From: Octadecabacter sp.
Lineage (GTDB): Bacteria; Pseudomonadota; Alphaproteobacteria; Rhodobacterales; Rhodobacteraceae
NCBI GenBank assembly: GCA_003533975.1
Contig: DQCL01000326.1
Location: 238-9,643, forward strand
DNA: 9,406 bases
Direction: 5' to 3'
In this document: in pieces, positions 1-7,022 of the stretch
How the letters are laid out: the number at the start of each line of letters is the position of its first letter
Position numbering within the stretch: the first letter of the stretch is position 1
The notes under the pieces: generated by a model
Told to the model about the DNA's origin: nothing
Seen by the model: the letters and a program-made list of their open reading frames with translations, nothing else
Database searches by the model: none
Position numbers and translations under genes: made by a program

Positions 1-113
1 TGGATATGCCCAAACTGATCATTCCATCCCTGCAGGTCAACATGCGTGCTGGCGAAATCCCGACAGACAAAGACGGAAACCAAGTTCTGAAGGTTCCGGT
101 AAACGGTCTGTAA
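1..113 (+). CDS. MBL-fold metallo-hydrolase, likely persulfide dioxygenase (ETHE1/Blh type), C-terminal end only
   Basis: Only the last 36 codons are present; the reading frame runs from base 3 to the TAA at 111-113. The visible tail contains KLIIPSLQVNMRAGEIP and ends in VPVNGL. This resembles the C-terminus of bacterial MBL-fold persulfide dioxygenases of the ETHE1/Blh group, which commonly end in a PSVQVN-RAG motif followed by a short ILE/LEU-PRO-LEU-like strand. Such enzymes use a mononuclear iron to oxidise glutathione persulfide to sulfite in the cytoplasm. The metal-binding motifs lie outside the window, so catalytic competence cannot be judged. The gene is 24 bp upstream of the ferritin gene on the same strand, and the following SQR makes a sulfur role plausible. 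The identification rests on a short tail plus context. Confidence 0.6.
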   Translation, partial: DMPKLIIPSLQVNMRAGEIPTDKDGNQVLKVPVNGL

Positions 114-137
114 ATCGCAAAGCTGAAGGAGACTCCG

Positions 138-629
138 ATGCCTAACCTCACAACAATTGATAACCTCAACAAAGCCTTACAGATGGAGATGACGGCCTCC
201 CATCAGTACCAGCTTCACGCCCATGTTCTTGATGACTGGGGCCTCGATAGACTTGCCACGAAAATGCGCGAAGAACAGGCCGAAGAAATCGGTCATTCCG
301 ATATGTTCATCGAACGCATTTTGTTTCTGAAAGGTGACCCTAAAATCGCTTTCGCGAACCCTCCGAAACGGGCGAGCAATTTGGCGGAAATGTTCAAAGC
401 GGATCTGGCCGATGAAGAAGAGGCCGTCGAGTTTTATCTAAGTGCGGCAAGGCAGGCTTACGACGAAAACGACGTCGGCTCGCGTACCTTGTTTGAAACC
501 ATCGCGCTCGATGAAGAAGGCCACAAGGCTTGGCTTGAACTGCAACTCGAACTGCTCACGCGGTTGGGTGAACAAGCCTACAGCGCAACCCTTGTTTCTT
601 CGCCAGTTATTGGCGGAGGCGCAGCCTGA
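138..629 (+). CDS. bfr: Bacterioferritin-family ferritin lacking the heme-ligand methionine
   Basis: This 163-residue protein has the length and four-helix layout of bacterioferritin, a cytoplasmic cage that oxidises Fe(II) and stores Fe(III). The signature ERILFLKGDP sits at residues 59-68. Candidate di-iron ferroxidase ligands are all present: Glu17, Glu50, His53 (EEIGH), Glu93, Glu126 and His129 (DEEGH). The residue between Glu50 and the following Gly-His is Ile51, where classical bacterioferritins carry the Met that axially binds heme (Met52 of E. coli Bfr, in a DEMKH context). Heme binding at the dimer interface is therefore not expected. The C-terminus ends in a small Val/Gly/Ala-rich tail beyond the fifth helix region. 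AAGGAG at 126-131 lies six bases before the ATG and supports this start. The gene is flanked by sulfide-oxidation genes with short gaps, so it is probably co-transcribed with them; a role in iron control during sulfide stress is inference. Confidence 0.9.
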   Translation: MPNLTTIDNLNKALQMEMTASHQYQLHAHVLDDWGLDRLATKMREEQAEEIGHSDMFIERILFLKGDPKIAFANPPKRASNLAEMFKADLADEEEAVEFYLSAARQAYDENDVGSRTLFETIALDEEGHKAWLELQLELLTRLGEQAYSATLVSSPVIGGGAA

Positions 630-651
630 ACCACTCAAGAAAGAAGTTAGC

Positions 652-2325
652 ATGGATATCAGACCCTTAACAGCAAGTCTGTCCGTCAGCGCGCAAATCC
701 AGCCTTCCGATATGAAGGCGATCAAAAACGCTGGCTTTCGCGCAATCGTGTGTAACAGGCCGGACGGCGAAGGTGCTGACCAGCCGACGTTTGACGAAAT
801 AGCCAAAGCCGCGAAAAAGCTGGGCCTAGAAGCTGCTTATCTGCCGATCGTGGCGGGCAAAGTTTCAGACAGCGATGCCAGTGACTTTGATCAAGCGCTG
901 ACAACGCTACCTGGTCCGGTACTGGCTTACTGCCGCACGGGGACGCGCTCAACGACGCTCTGGTCACTTAGCCAAGCGGGGCAGCGCAGCCTTGCCGATA
1001 TTCTCGCAGCGACCAAAGCTGCTGGATACGAAATGGGCGGTGTTGTGCGCCGCATCGTAAACGGTGGCAAAACGCCAACCGAGACAGGTGACGCAAGTTT
1101 TAGCGTCGTGATCGTTGGGGCTGGCGCAGGTGGCATCGCTGCTGCTGCAAGCCTAAAATCACGCAAGCCTGAGCTTGATATCGCGATCATTGATCCAGCA
1201 GACATCCACTACTACCAACCCGGCTGGACAATGGTTGGCGGCGGCATTTTCGAGCCAGAGCAAACGTCGCGCACTATGGGGTCCCTGATCCCAAAAGGCG
1301 TCCACTGGATCAAATCTGCAGTTGCCGCGTTTGAACCGGAAAACAACGCCGTGATCCTCGATGGTTGTCGCGTTGTGAAATATGACCGCCTTATCGTTTG
1401 CCCCGGTATCAAGCTGGATTGGAACAAAATCGAAGGCCTCGTTGAGACGCTTGGCCAAAACGGTGTGACATCAAACTACCGCTATGACCTTGCGCCATAC
1501 ACTTGGGAATTGGTCAACGGAATGGTGGAAGGCCGCGCGATCTTTACCCAGCCGCCAATGCCGATCAAATGCGCAGGTGCACCACAAAAGGCGATGTATC
1601 TGTCCGGTGATGCATGGCACCGTCGTGGCGTCCTGAAAGACATTGACATCCAGTTCAACAATGCTGGCGGCGTGTTGTTTGGCGTAAAGGATTATGTCCC
1701 CGCGCTGATGGATTACGTCAAAAAGTACGACGCGAATCTGAACTTCTTCCACAATCTCGTAGCTGTTGATGGCCCTGCCAAGAAAGCATGGTTTGACGTG
1801 GCGAAACCGGACACCCCGATCGAACGGGTCGAGATGGAGTTCGACATGATGCACGTCTGCCCACCGCAGACTGCACCTGACTTCATTCGTGTCTCGCCAC
1901 TCGCTGACGCCGCTGGATGGGTCGACGTTGACCAAGCCACGCTGCGTCATAAAACATATGACAACGTTTGGTCCTTGGGTGACGTGATGAACGCACCGAA
2001 CGCAAAGACCGCTGCTGCCGCACGTATCCAAGCGCCTGTTGTCGCGGACAATATCATCGCCGACATGCGTGGTGGATCATCTGTTGCGCAATACAACGGC
2101 TACGGTTCCTGCCCGCTGACCGTTGAACGCGGCAAGATCGTACTGGCAGAATTCGGTTATGGAGGTACATTGCTGCCAAGCTTCCCGAAATTCGTTGTTG
2201 ATGGCACAAAGCCTTCTCGTGCAGCATGGTTCCTGAAGGAAAAGATGCTGCCTCCGATCTATTGGCAGGGCATGCTAAAAGGCCGTGAGTGGATGGCGAA
2301 ACCTGAAAAAATCATTGCCAAGTAA
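652..2325 (+). CDS. sqr: DUF442 (rhodanese-like/phosphatase-like) domain fused to sulfide:quinone oxidoreductase
   Basis: This is a 557-residue two-domain protein. Residues 1 to about 115 form a DUF442/TIGR01244 domain with the active-site loop YCRTGTRS (Cys94, Arg99). From about residue 150 a flavoprotein follows, with a GAGAGG dinucleotide-binding loop at 156-161, YQPGWTMVGGG, IKCAGAPQK with Cys307, the AKTAAAARIQAP segment and GYGSCPL with Cys487. The two cysteines match the redox pair of SQOR-type SQR (human Cys201 and Cys379). The tail LKEKMLPPIYWQGMLKG is the amphipathic membrane-contact region usual for SQR. SQR oxidises sulfide, makes a persulfide on an acceptor and reduces quinone at the inner membrane. 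The N-terminal domain probably transfers or processes the sulfane sulfur. The ATG at 652 is chosen because homology starts there (MDIRPLTASLSVSAQI); the frame stays open upstream to 442 but that part overlaps bfr. The RBS is a weak GAAAGAAG-like stretch. The gap to bfr is 22 bp. Confidence 0.92.
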   Translation: MDIRPLTASLSVSAQIQPSDMKAIKNAGFRAIVCNRPDGEGADQPTFDEIAKAAKKLGLEAAYLPIVAGKVSDSDASDFDQALTTLPGPVLAYCRTGTRSTTLWSLSQAGQRSLADILAATKAAGYEMGGVVRRIVNGGKTPTETGDASFSVVIVGAGAGGIAAAASLKSRKPELDIAIIDPADIHYYQPGWTMVGGGIFEPEQTSRTMGSLIPKGVHWIKSAVAAFEPENNAVILDGCRVVKYDRLIVCPGIKLDWNKIEGLVETLGQNGVTSNYRYDLAPYTWELVNGMVEGRAIFTQPPMPIKCAGAPQKAMYLSGDAWHRRGVLKDIDIQFNNAGGVLFGVKDYVPALMDYVKKYDANLNFFHNLVAVDGPAKKAWFDVAKPDTPIERVEMEFDMMHVCPPQTAPDFIRVSPLADAAGWVDVDQATLRHKTYDNVWSLGDVMNAPNAKTAAAARIQAPVVADNIIADMRGGSSVAQYNGYGSCPLTVERGKIVLAEFGYGGTLLPSFPKFVVDGTKPSRAAWFLKEKMLPPIYWQGMLKGREWMAKPEKIIAK

Positions 2326-2335
2326 GTAAACCATT

Positions 2336-2360
2336 GGCCCTTGCACCCTGTGCAGGGGCC
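2336..2360 (+). other. Intercistronic hairpin between sqr and sulP
   Basis: Bases 2336-2346 pair with 2350-2360 to give an 11-bp GC-rich stem with one G-U wobble (2341/2355) and a 3-base loop. It lies 10 bp after the SQR stop and 20 bp before the sulP start. No run of T follows it (the next bases are CCTAATTCC), so it is not a classical intrinsic terminator. It could act as a partial attenuator or an mRNA-processing or stability element that sets the sqr/sulP ratio. The stem is read directly from sequence; the role is inferred. Confidence 0.6.
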
Positions 2361-2380
2361 CCTAATTCCTTGAGAACCCG

Positions 2381-4102
2381 ATGAAATTTGACATGACGCG
2401 CTACCTGCCCATTCTGACATGGGGCCGGGCCTACAATCGGTCCGCCTTAACCAATGACCTCGTGGCAGCACTGATCGTTACGATCATGCTCATCCCGCAG
2501 TCACTGGCCTACGCGCTTTTGGCCGGCATGCCACCTGAGGCGGGCTTGTATGCGTCTATCGTACCAATCATGCTTTACGCGGTGTTCGGAACCAGCCGCG
2601 CACTGGCCGTTGGCCCCGTCGCCGTTGTGTCTTTGATGACAGCCGCTGCACTCAGCAACATCGTTGAGCAAGGCACAATGGGGTACGCAGTTGCCGCGCT
2701 ATCACTGGCCGGTCTGTCTGGTGCTATTCTTCTGACTATGGGGTTATTCCGTCTCGGCTTCATCGCCAACTTCCTGTCCCACCCCGTTATCGCGGGGTTC
2801 ATCACCGCGTCTGGTATCATCATCGCGGCCAGCCAACTTAAGCACATCCTCGGGATCGACGCACACGGCCATAACCTGTTGGAATTGATCATTTCTTTGG
2901 GCGCGCACCTAAACGAAATCAACTGGATTACGGCCATCATCGGCGTCCTCGCAACTGGCTTTTTGTTCTGGGTCCGCAAGGGCCTGAAACCGCTGCTTCA
3001 AGGCTTTGGCCTGTCCAGTGGCCTGACTGGTGTATTGGTCAAAACCGGCCCTGTCGCCGTTGTTGTCCTAACCACCTTCGCCGTCTGGCTGTTCGGTCTG
3101 GCAGACAGAGGCGTAAAAATTGTTGGCGAAGTCCCGCAAAGTCTTCCGCCTCTAACGTTGCCGTCCTTTTCACCTGACCTCCTCGGCCAGCTGCTCCTCC
3201 CTGCCTTCTTGATCTCAATCATCGGCTTTGTTGAATCTATCTCGGTGGCGCAGACCCTTGCGGCCAAGAAACGCCAACGCATTGATCCTGACCAAGAACT
3301 CATCGGGCTTGGGGCCGCCAATATCGGCGCATCACTAACGGGTGGTTTTCCCGTCACTGGTGGCTTTTCCCGTTCTGTTGTTAACTTTGACGCAGGCGCG
3401 GAAACGCCCGCCGCGGGTGCATTCACCGCCATTGGCCTGGCGATTGCCGCACTTGCCCTCACGCCGCTGATTTACTTCCTGCCAAAGGCAACCTTGGCCG
3501 CAACCATCATCGTCGCCGTTCTAAGCCTCGTGGACTTCTCAATCCTGAAACGCAGTTGGGCTTACTCAAAGACTGACTTCACGGCCGTCTTTGCGACAAT
3601 TTTGCTGACACTAGCGCTCGGTGTTGAGGTCGGTGTTTCTGCGGGTGTTGGCCTTTCAATCCTGCTGCATCTCTACAAATCATCCAAACCACATATTGCA
3701 GAAGTCGGCCAAGTTCCGGGGACTGAACACTTCCGCAATATCCTACGCCACGATGTTCTCACTGACTCGAACATTGTAACCTTGCGCGTTGACGAAAGCC
3801 TATATTTTGCCAACGCTCGCTACCTTGAGGACAAGATTCATAATCGCGTCGCCGGTGACAAAGCTATCCGCCACGTAATCTTGCAATGCTCTGCGATCAA
3901 CGAAATTGACCTCAGCGCGTTGGAATCCCTTGAGGCGATAAATGAACGTTTACATGAAATGGGCGTCTGTCTTCACCTCTCCGAAGTTAAGGGCCCTGTC
4001 ATGGACCGTCTCCAGCGCGAACACTTCATGTCAGAACTAACAGGTCAGGTCTTCTTGTCGCAATTTGATGCGGTCAAAACACTGAAATCCTTAGCTGCTT
4101 AG
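2381..4102 (+). CDS. SulP-family inorganic anion transporter with C-terminal STAS domain
   Basis: This 573-residue inner-membrane protein has the usual SulP length. Residues ~20-430 hold around ten to twelve hydrophobic segments, starting with the family signature LTNDLVAALIVTIMLIPQSLAYALLAG and followed by GLYASIVP, the FGTSRALAVGPVAVVSLM region and FVESISVAQTLA. A STAS domain occupies about residues 455-565, with EIDLSALE around Asp510 and Ser512, the position of the regulatory serine or threonine loop of STAS proteins. SulP members move sulfate, bicarbonate or related anions. Placement directly after SQR suggests transport of sulfite, sulfate or thiosulfate, but the substrate cannot be read from sequence. 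The start at 2381 has only a weak upstream purine stretch (TGAGAA); a second ATG at 2393 is a possible alternative. The gene ends 2 bp from the convergent phosphomannomutase stop. Confidence 0.93.
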   Translation: MKFDMTRYLPILTWGRAYNRSALTNDLVAALIVTIMLIPQSLAYALLAGMPPEAGLYASIVPIMLYAVFGTSRALAVGPVAVVSLMTAAALSNIVEQGTMGYAVAALSLAGLSGAILLTMGLFRLGFIANFLSHPVIAGFITASGIIIAASQLKHILGIDAHGHNLLELIISLGAHLNEINWITAIIGVLATGFLFWVRKGLKPLLQGFGLSSGLTGVLVKTGPVAVVVLTTFAVWLFGLADRGVKIVGEVPQSLPPLTLPSFSPDLLGQLLLPAFLISIIGFVESISVAQTLAAKKRQRIDPDQELIGLGAANIGASLTGGFPVTGGFSRSVVNFDAGAETPAAGAFTAIGLAIAALALTPLIYFLPKATLAATIIVAVLSLVDFSILKRSWAYSKTDFTAVFATILLTLALGVEVGVSAGVGLSILLHLYKSSKPHIAEVGQVPGTEHFRNILRHDVLTDSNIVTLRVDESLYFANARYLEDKIHNRVAGDKAIRHVILQCSAINEIDLSALESLEAINERLHEMGVCLHLSEVKGPVMDRLQREHFMSELTGQVFLSQFDAVKTLKSLAA

Positions 4103-4109
4103 GCCTAAG
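4098..4109. repeat. 12-bp palindrome holding both convergent stop codons
   Basis: CTTAGGCCTAAG is a perfect inverted repeat. The TAG stop of sulP (4100-4102) and the TAG stop of the phosphomannomutase gene (complement of 4105-4107) are mirror images inside it. As a hairpin it would be too short to terminate transcription alone, and no T-tract of useful length follows on either side. It is the only structure between the two genes. Confidence 0.7.
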
Positions 4110-5484
4110 ATAAAAGAGCCCTGATTTCCCCCAAGAACGTCGCCAGCAGCGTATCCGCGCGCTGTTTGTTATCGGCTTCAACGTAACAGCGAAATTCGGG
4201 GGCGTTTCCAGATGGGCGGAGATGCACGATATCACCGCCCTCGAACGTCACGCGCAACCCATCCGTTAGATCGACACTTTGCTCAACGGGCATCTCGTCG
4301 AAAAACACGCCGCGCGCCTCTGCGTCGATGGACAGGCCTTCAAGAAACGGCCCTGATATGTCGGTCGCAATTCCGGTCAATCGGTCTGTTGCGGTAAATC
4401 GCGCAGGCAACCCTGCGACCAGTTCAGCCAGCCCGCATCCCGCCTTTCGCCCCAAGTACAGAGGAGCAAGAATCGGCAGCAAACAATCCCGCGTCATGAG
4501 GGGGGGCAGCTGCCCAGCAGGGCCGTCTGCCAAATACCCTAGCAAGAACCCACCATTGGCCTCATAACCCACGACGTTCTGTGCCCCGCCCGCCTCCATC
4601 GCCGCAATCACAAACGGAGAACCAATACGCGTGCGCACGACGTCGCTAAACTCTGGCATCGCATCCACCATCGTGTTCGATGAAACAGGCGTGCAAATCC
4701 GTTCCGCTCCAAGAAGCCGCGCGGTCAGTGGCCCGAGCACATCGCCCGCCACAATCTTACCCGTCGCGTCAGTCACCATAGGCCGATCCGCATCGCCGTC
4801 CGTCGAAATCAGCGCGTCGAGTTCGTGTTCATCACACCACTGGGCAAGCTGCGCACGTGTCGCTGGGTCAACGGCTTCGGTATCAACAGGAATGAAAGTA
4901 TCAGACCACGCCAATGGAACCGCGTCACCGCCCAGCGCTTTCACCACGTCCACCATTATTTCCCGCGCGACAGAGCTGTGCTGATAAACCCCAATTCGCA
5001 AACCGCTCAAGGCATCTGCGCCGAAGCCGTTCACATAACGTGCGACATACGCGGCGATTGCATCACCCGTCGCGTCAATTTGAACACCTTGTCCTTCCAG
5101 CTTCACCCCAAGCTGTGCAAGAATCGCGGCTTCGTCACCCTTGGATATCTCACCACACGGCGTGTAAAATTTTAGCCCATTGCGGTCCGCCGGTATATGG
5201 CTCCCCGTCACCATGATTGCGCTTTGGCCTTCATTTAGTGACGCCAGCGCTAGTGCGGGCGTTGGTAATGCCCCATCCACAATCGCCCTGCCACCTGCCG
5301 CGGTAATGGCCTCAATCACCGCTTTGGAGATTGCCGGCGAAGACGGGCGCAAATCCCATCCGACACGCACAGCGCTGCCCGTTTCGCACGCCGCGAGGAA
5401 AGCGTGCGTATACTGCGCCACGAGCTCGGGCGTTAGATCGACGACGAGCCCGCGTAAGCCACTGGTGCCAAATTTTGGTGCCAT
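4105..5484 (-). CDS. Phosphomannomutase/phosphoglucomutase (alpha-D-phosphohexomutase)
   Basis: This 459-residue cytoplasmic enzyme has all four phosphohexomutase signatures. The N-terminal KFGTSGLRG is at residues 4-12. The phosphoserine loop VTGSHIPADRNGLK carries the active Ser95. The metal loop DGDADRP carries Asp229, Asp231 and Asp233. The sugar-specificity loop GYEANGG is centred on Glu308, and the C-terminal phosphate-binding loop RPSGNAPEFR is around residues 423-432. The family interconverts hexose 6- and 1-phosphates (mannose or glucose), feeding nucleotide-sugar and polysaccharide synthesis. The EANGG loop and the Asn-Ala in place of the common Thr-Glu of the phosphate loop point to the alphaproteobacterial phosphomannomutase subgroup, so I see this as a lineage trait. 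GAGGA (complement of 5493-5497) lies 8 bases upstream of the ATG and supports the start. A xylulokinase remnant lies 23 bp upstream on the same strand, so the gene was probably once downstream in that operon. Confidence 0.93.
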   Translation of the reverse strand: MAPKFGTSGLRGLVVDLTPELVAQYTHAFLAACETGSAVRVGWDLRPSSPAISKAVIEAITAAGGRAIVDGALPTPALALASLNEGQSAIMVTGSHIPADRNGLKFYTPCGEISKGDEAAILAQLGVKLEGQGVQIDATGDAIAAYVARYVNGFGADALSGLRIGVYQHSSVAREIMVDVVKALGGDAVPLAWSDTFIPVDTEAVDPATRAQLAQWCDEHELDALISTDGDADRPMVTDATGKIVAGDVLGPLTARLLGAERICTPVSSNTMVDAMPEFSDVVRTRIGSPFVIAAMEAGGAQNVVGYEANGGFLLGYLADGPAGQLPPLMTRDCLLPILAPLYLGRKAGCGLAELVAGLPARFTATDRLTGIATDISGPFLEGLSIDAEARGVFFDEMPVEQSVDLTDGLRVTFEGGDIVHLRPSGNAPEFRCYVEADNKQRADTLLATFLGEIRALLS

Positions 5485-5507
5485 TTCTATTGTCCTCGCT
5501 TGTTCGC

Positions 5508-5800
5508 TTAGATGTCTTTCAAGACGTTGTAGGCGTGCTTGTATCGTTCATGCCCTTCGGCCATCGCTACGCGCAACTGGGCATCGGGTTCAATCGTTTT
5601 CACCAAAGGTGCTTGCGTGACGACGTCAAGTCCAGCCCCCGCTGCCCCCAAAGCGCAACCAAGATCACACCCATCTGATACCATGTAACCGGTACGGCAT
5701 GGCAAAATATATGCACTGCCGTTTCCGGATCGGGGCGGTAACCACCACCTGTGGCGCAGTAAAGCCCGGAAGAACAATGCTCCCAAGTCCAATCCGACAA
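5508..5800 (-). pseudogene. Xylulokinase C-terminal remnant, truncated and frameshifted
   Basis: Reading the - strand from about 5800, one frame gives GLYCATGGGYRPDPETAVH and then HAVPVT. This matches the late ATGGGSRS nucleotide-binding motif of FGGY-family sugar kinases and the following GxPV segment. Near 5680-5690 the match moves to another frame by one -1 shift and continues as SDGCDLGCALGAA, equal to the family's DGxxGAAxGAA segment. It then runs TQAPLVKTIEPDAQ and HERYKHAYNVLKDI to a TAA at 5508-5510, the typical xylulokinase end. About ten residues seem missing after GAA compared with the usual length. Everything upstream, roughly 400 residues of the normal ~480, is absent, and a stop codon lies just before the first frame's TTG. 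Truncation plus a frameshift means no working kinase. The upstream edge is uncertain. The assignment to xylulokinase rather than another FGGY kinase is by motif resemblance. Confidence 0.75.
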
Positions 5801-5958
5801 AACGTGCCTACCCTACTTGAAACCAAACGAATGCCAAAGCCAAGATACCGTTAGTCTGCATCCGGTTGCAAAACCGACTTCTTTTCTGCATTCTCCATCG
5901 CCAATGAATGTTGGGCATTCCGGCCCCAGACAATCTCACATATGGAACCAACTCACCG
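5801..5958. other. Intergenic region upstream of the LacI-family gene
   Basis: No coding signal is seen here. It lies between the xylulokinase remnant (- strand) and the LacI-family gene (+ strand) and should hold the promoter of the latter. A short inverted repeat CGGTT-N4-AACCG is at 5863-5876, and TTGCAA at 5867-5872 overlaps it; it is 17 bases from CATTCT, a poor -10 match. A second small repeat GAATG-N5-CATTC is at 5906-5920. None is strong enough to call a promoter or operator with confidence. Confidence 0.4.
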
Positions 5959-6960
5959 ATGCCCGTCACCCTTAAAGATGTTGCCAACCGCGCGGGAGTA
6001 TCCACTTCTGCCGTCTCACGTACGTTCACGGATGGCGCCTCTGTCTCGGAAAAAATGCGCATCAAGGTCGAAACAGCCGCATCCGAATTGGGCTACGCGC
6101 CAAACGCCTTGGCGTCGTCTCTGACCACTGGGCGCACCAAACTTATCGGCCTTGTGTCCAACAACTTTCACAACCCGATTTTCTTGGAGGTCTTCGACCT
6201 TTTCACGCGCAAACTGCAAGACCGTGGCTTGCGTCCGCTATTGATGAACCTCAGCGGAGAGCCCGACGCAGTCACCGCGGTCCGCCGCTTACAGCAATAT
6301 TCTGTTGATGGTGTCATCGTCGCCTCCTCGACGCTCTCGCCTGAGTTTTCCAAAGCCTTCCGTGACGCCGGTGTGCCGGTGGTTAACAGTTTCGGGCGCT
6401 TCTCGACGGAACCGGAGGTCCATGTCGTGGGCGTCGATAACTCTGAATGTGGCCGCATGGCAGGGCGGGAACTTGTGCGGCGCGGTTATACATCCGTCGG
6501 TCTTCTTGGCGGACCGGAAACAGCGACGTCTACACAAGACCGCTTCCGTGGCTTCTCACAGGAACTCGCGAAACATCCAGAAATCACCTACAGCCACACC
6601 TTCGCATCCGACTATTCCTTCGATGCAGGTCGTGCAGAAATGCAACGCCTCATCGCGCGCGGAAATCTGGCTGAAGCATACTTTTGCGGGGATGATGTGC
6701 TGTCTATCGGCGCATTATCCGCCCTTGCCGACGCGGGACTGAATGTTCCGGACGACATCGGCATTATTGGCTTCAACGACATGGAAATGGCACGCTGGCA
6801 AAACTTTAACCTCAGCACAATTGGACAACCGATAGCGCAAATCATCCAAGCCTCAGTTGAGCTGATCGTGGATATGCTTGACGAACCTGAACGCGCGCCC
6901 GAAGTTCGGTTGTTTCCCTGCAAAATGGTCGAACGCGGAACCCTACGCCCGCTGCAATAA
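5959..6960 (+). CDS. LacI/GalR-family transcriptional regulator
   Basis: This 333-residue protein has the usual LacI length. Residues 3-23 form the helix-turn-helix (TLKDVANRAGVS then TSAVSRTF), and a hinge follows around residues 48-60 (PNALASSLTTGRT) with the leucine that normally intercalates at the operator centre. The remainder is a periplasmic-binding-protein-like effector domain with NNFHNPIF, VDGVIVASS, GRMAGRELVRRGY, VGLLGGP and the late GIIGFNDMEMARW segment. Such proteins repress sugar genes until a sugar ligand binds. The start at 5959 is chosen because family homology begins at MPVTLKDVA; the frame is open to an ATG at 5908 but those 17 residues are not family-like and have no RBS. 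The RBS for 5959 is also weak (TGGAA). The gene faces the end of the Gfo/Idh operon and lies divergent from the xylulokinase remnant, so it may regulate either the existing operon or the lost one. The ligand is unknown. Confidence 0.93.
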   Translation: MPVTLKDVANRAGVSTSAVSRTFTDGASVSEKMRIKVETAASELGYAPNALASSLTTGRTKLIGLVSNNFHNPIFLEVFDLFTRKLQDRGLRPLLMNLSGEPDAVTAVRRLQQYSVDGVIVASSTLSPEFSKAFRDAGVPVVNSFGRFSTEPEVHVVGVDNSECGRMAGRELVRRGYTSVGLLGGPETATSTQDRFRGFSQELAKHPEITYSHTFASDYSFDAGRAEMQRLIARGNLAEAYFCGDDVLSIGALSALADAGLNVPDDIGIIGFNDMEMARWQNFNLSTIGQPIAQIIQASVELIVDMLDEPERAPEVRLFPCKMVERGTLRPLQ

Positions 6961-7022
6961 CGGCGAACACCCAATAAACGAGAGCTCGCCGCTAAATTTG
7001 TGAAACCCCGAGAGCGATGCCG

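Noticed and set aside
442..651. Open frame extending the SQR fusion 70 codons upstream
   Set aside because: It overlaps the ferritin gene in another frame, and the family homology starts at the ATG at 652.
1471..2031. 186-codon open frame on the - strand within sqr
   Set aside because: It is a shadow of the SQR coding sequence; the translated protein has no recognisable family and the sense frame carries clear motifs.
2998..3462. 154-codon open frame on the - strand within sulP
   Set aside because: It is a shadow of the membrane-protein coding region, with low-complexity Ala/Pro/Arg composition and no RBS.
5508..5792. Treating the 94-codon TTG-start frame as an intact small gene
   Set aside because: Its C-terminal half matches a xylulokinase end while the matching upstream motif lies in another frame, so a decayed gene explains it better.
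6961..6991. Possible terminator after the LacI-family gene (CGGCGA paired with TCGCCG)
   Set aside because: The stem is only 6 bp with a 19-base loop and no proper T-run, too weak to call.
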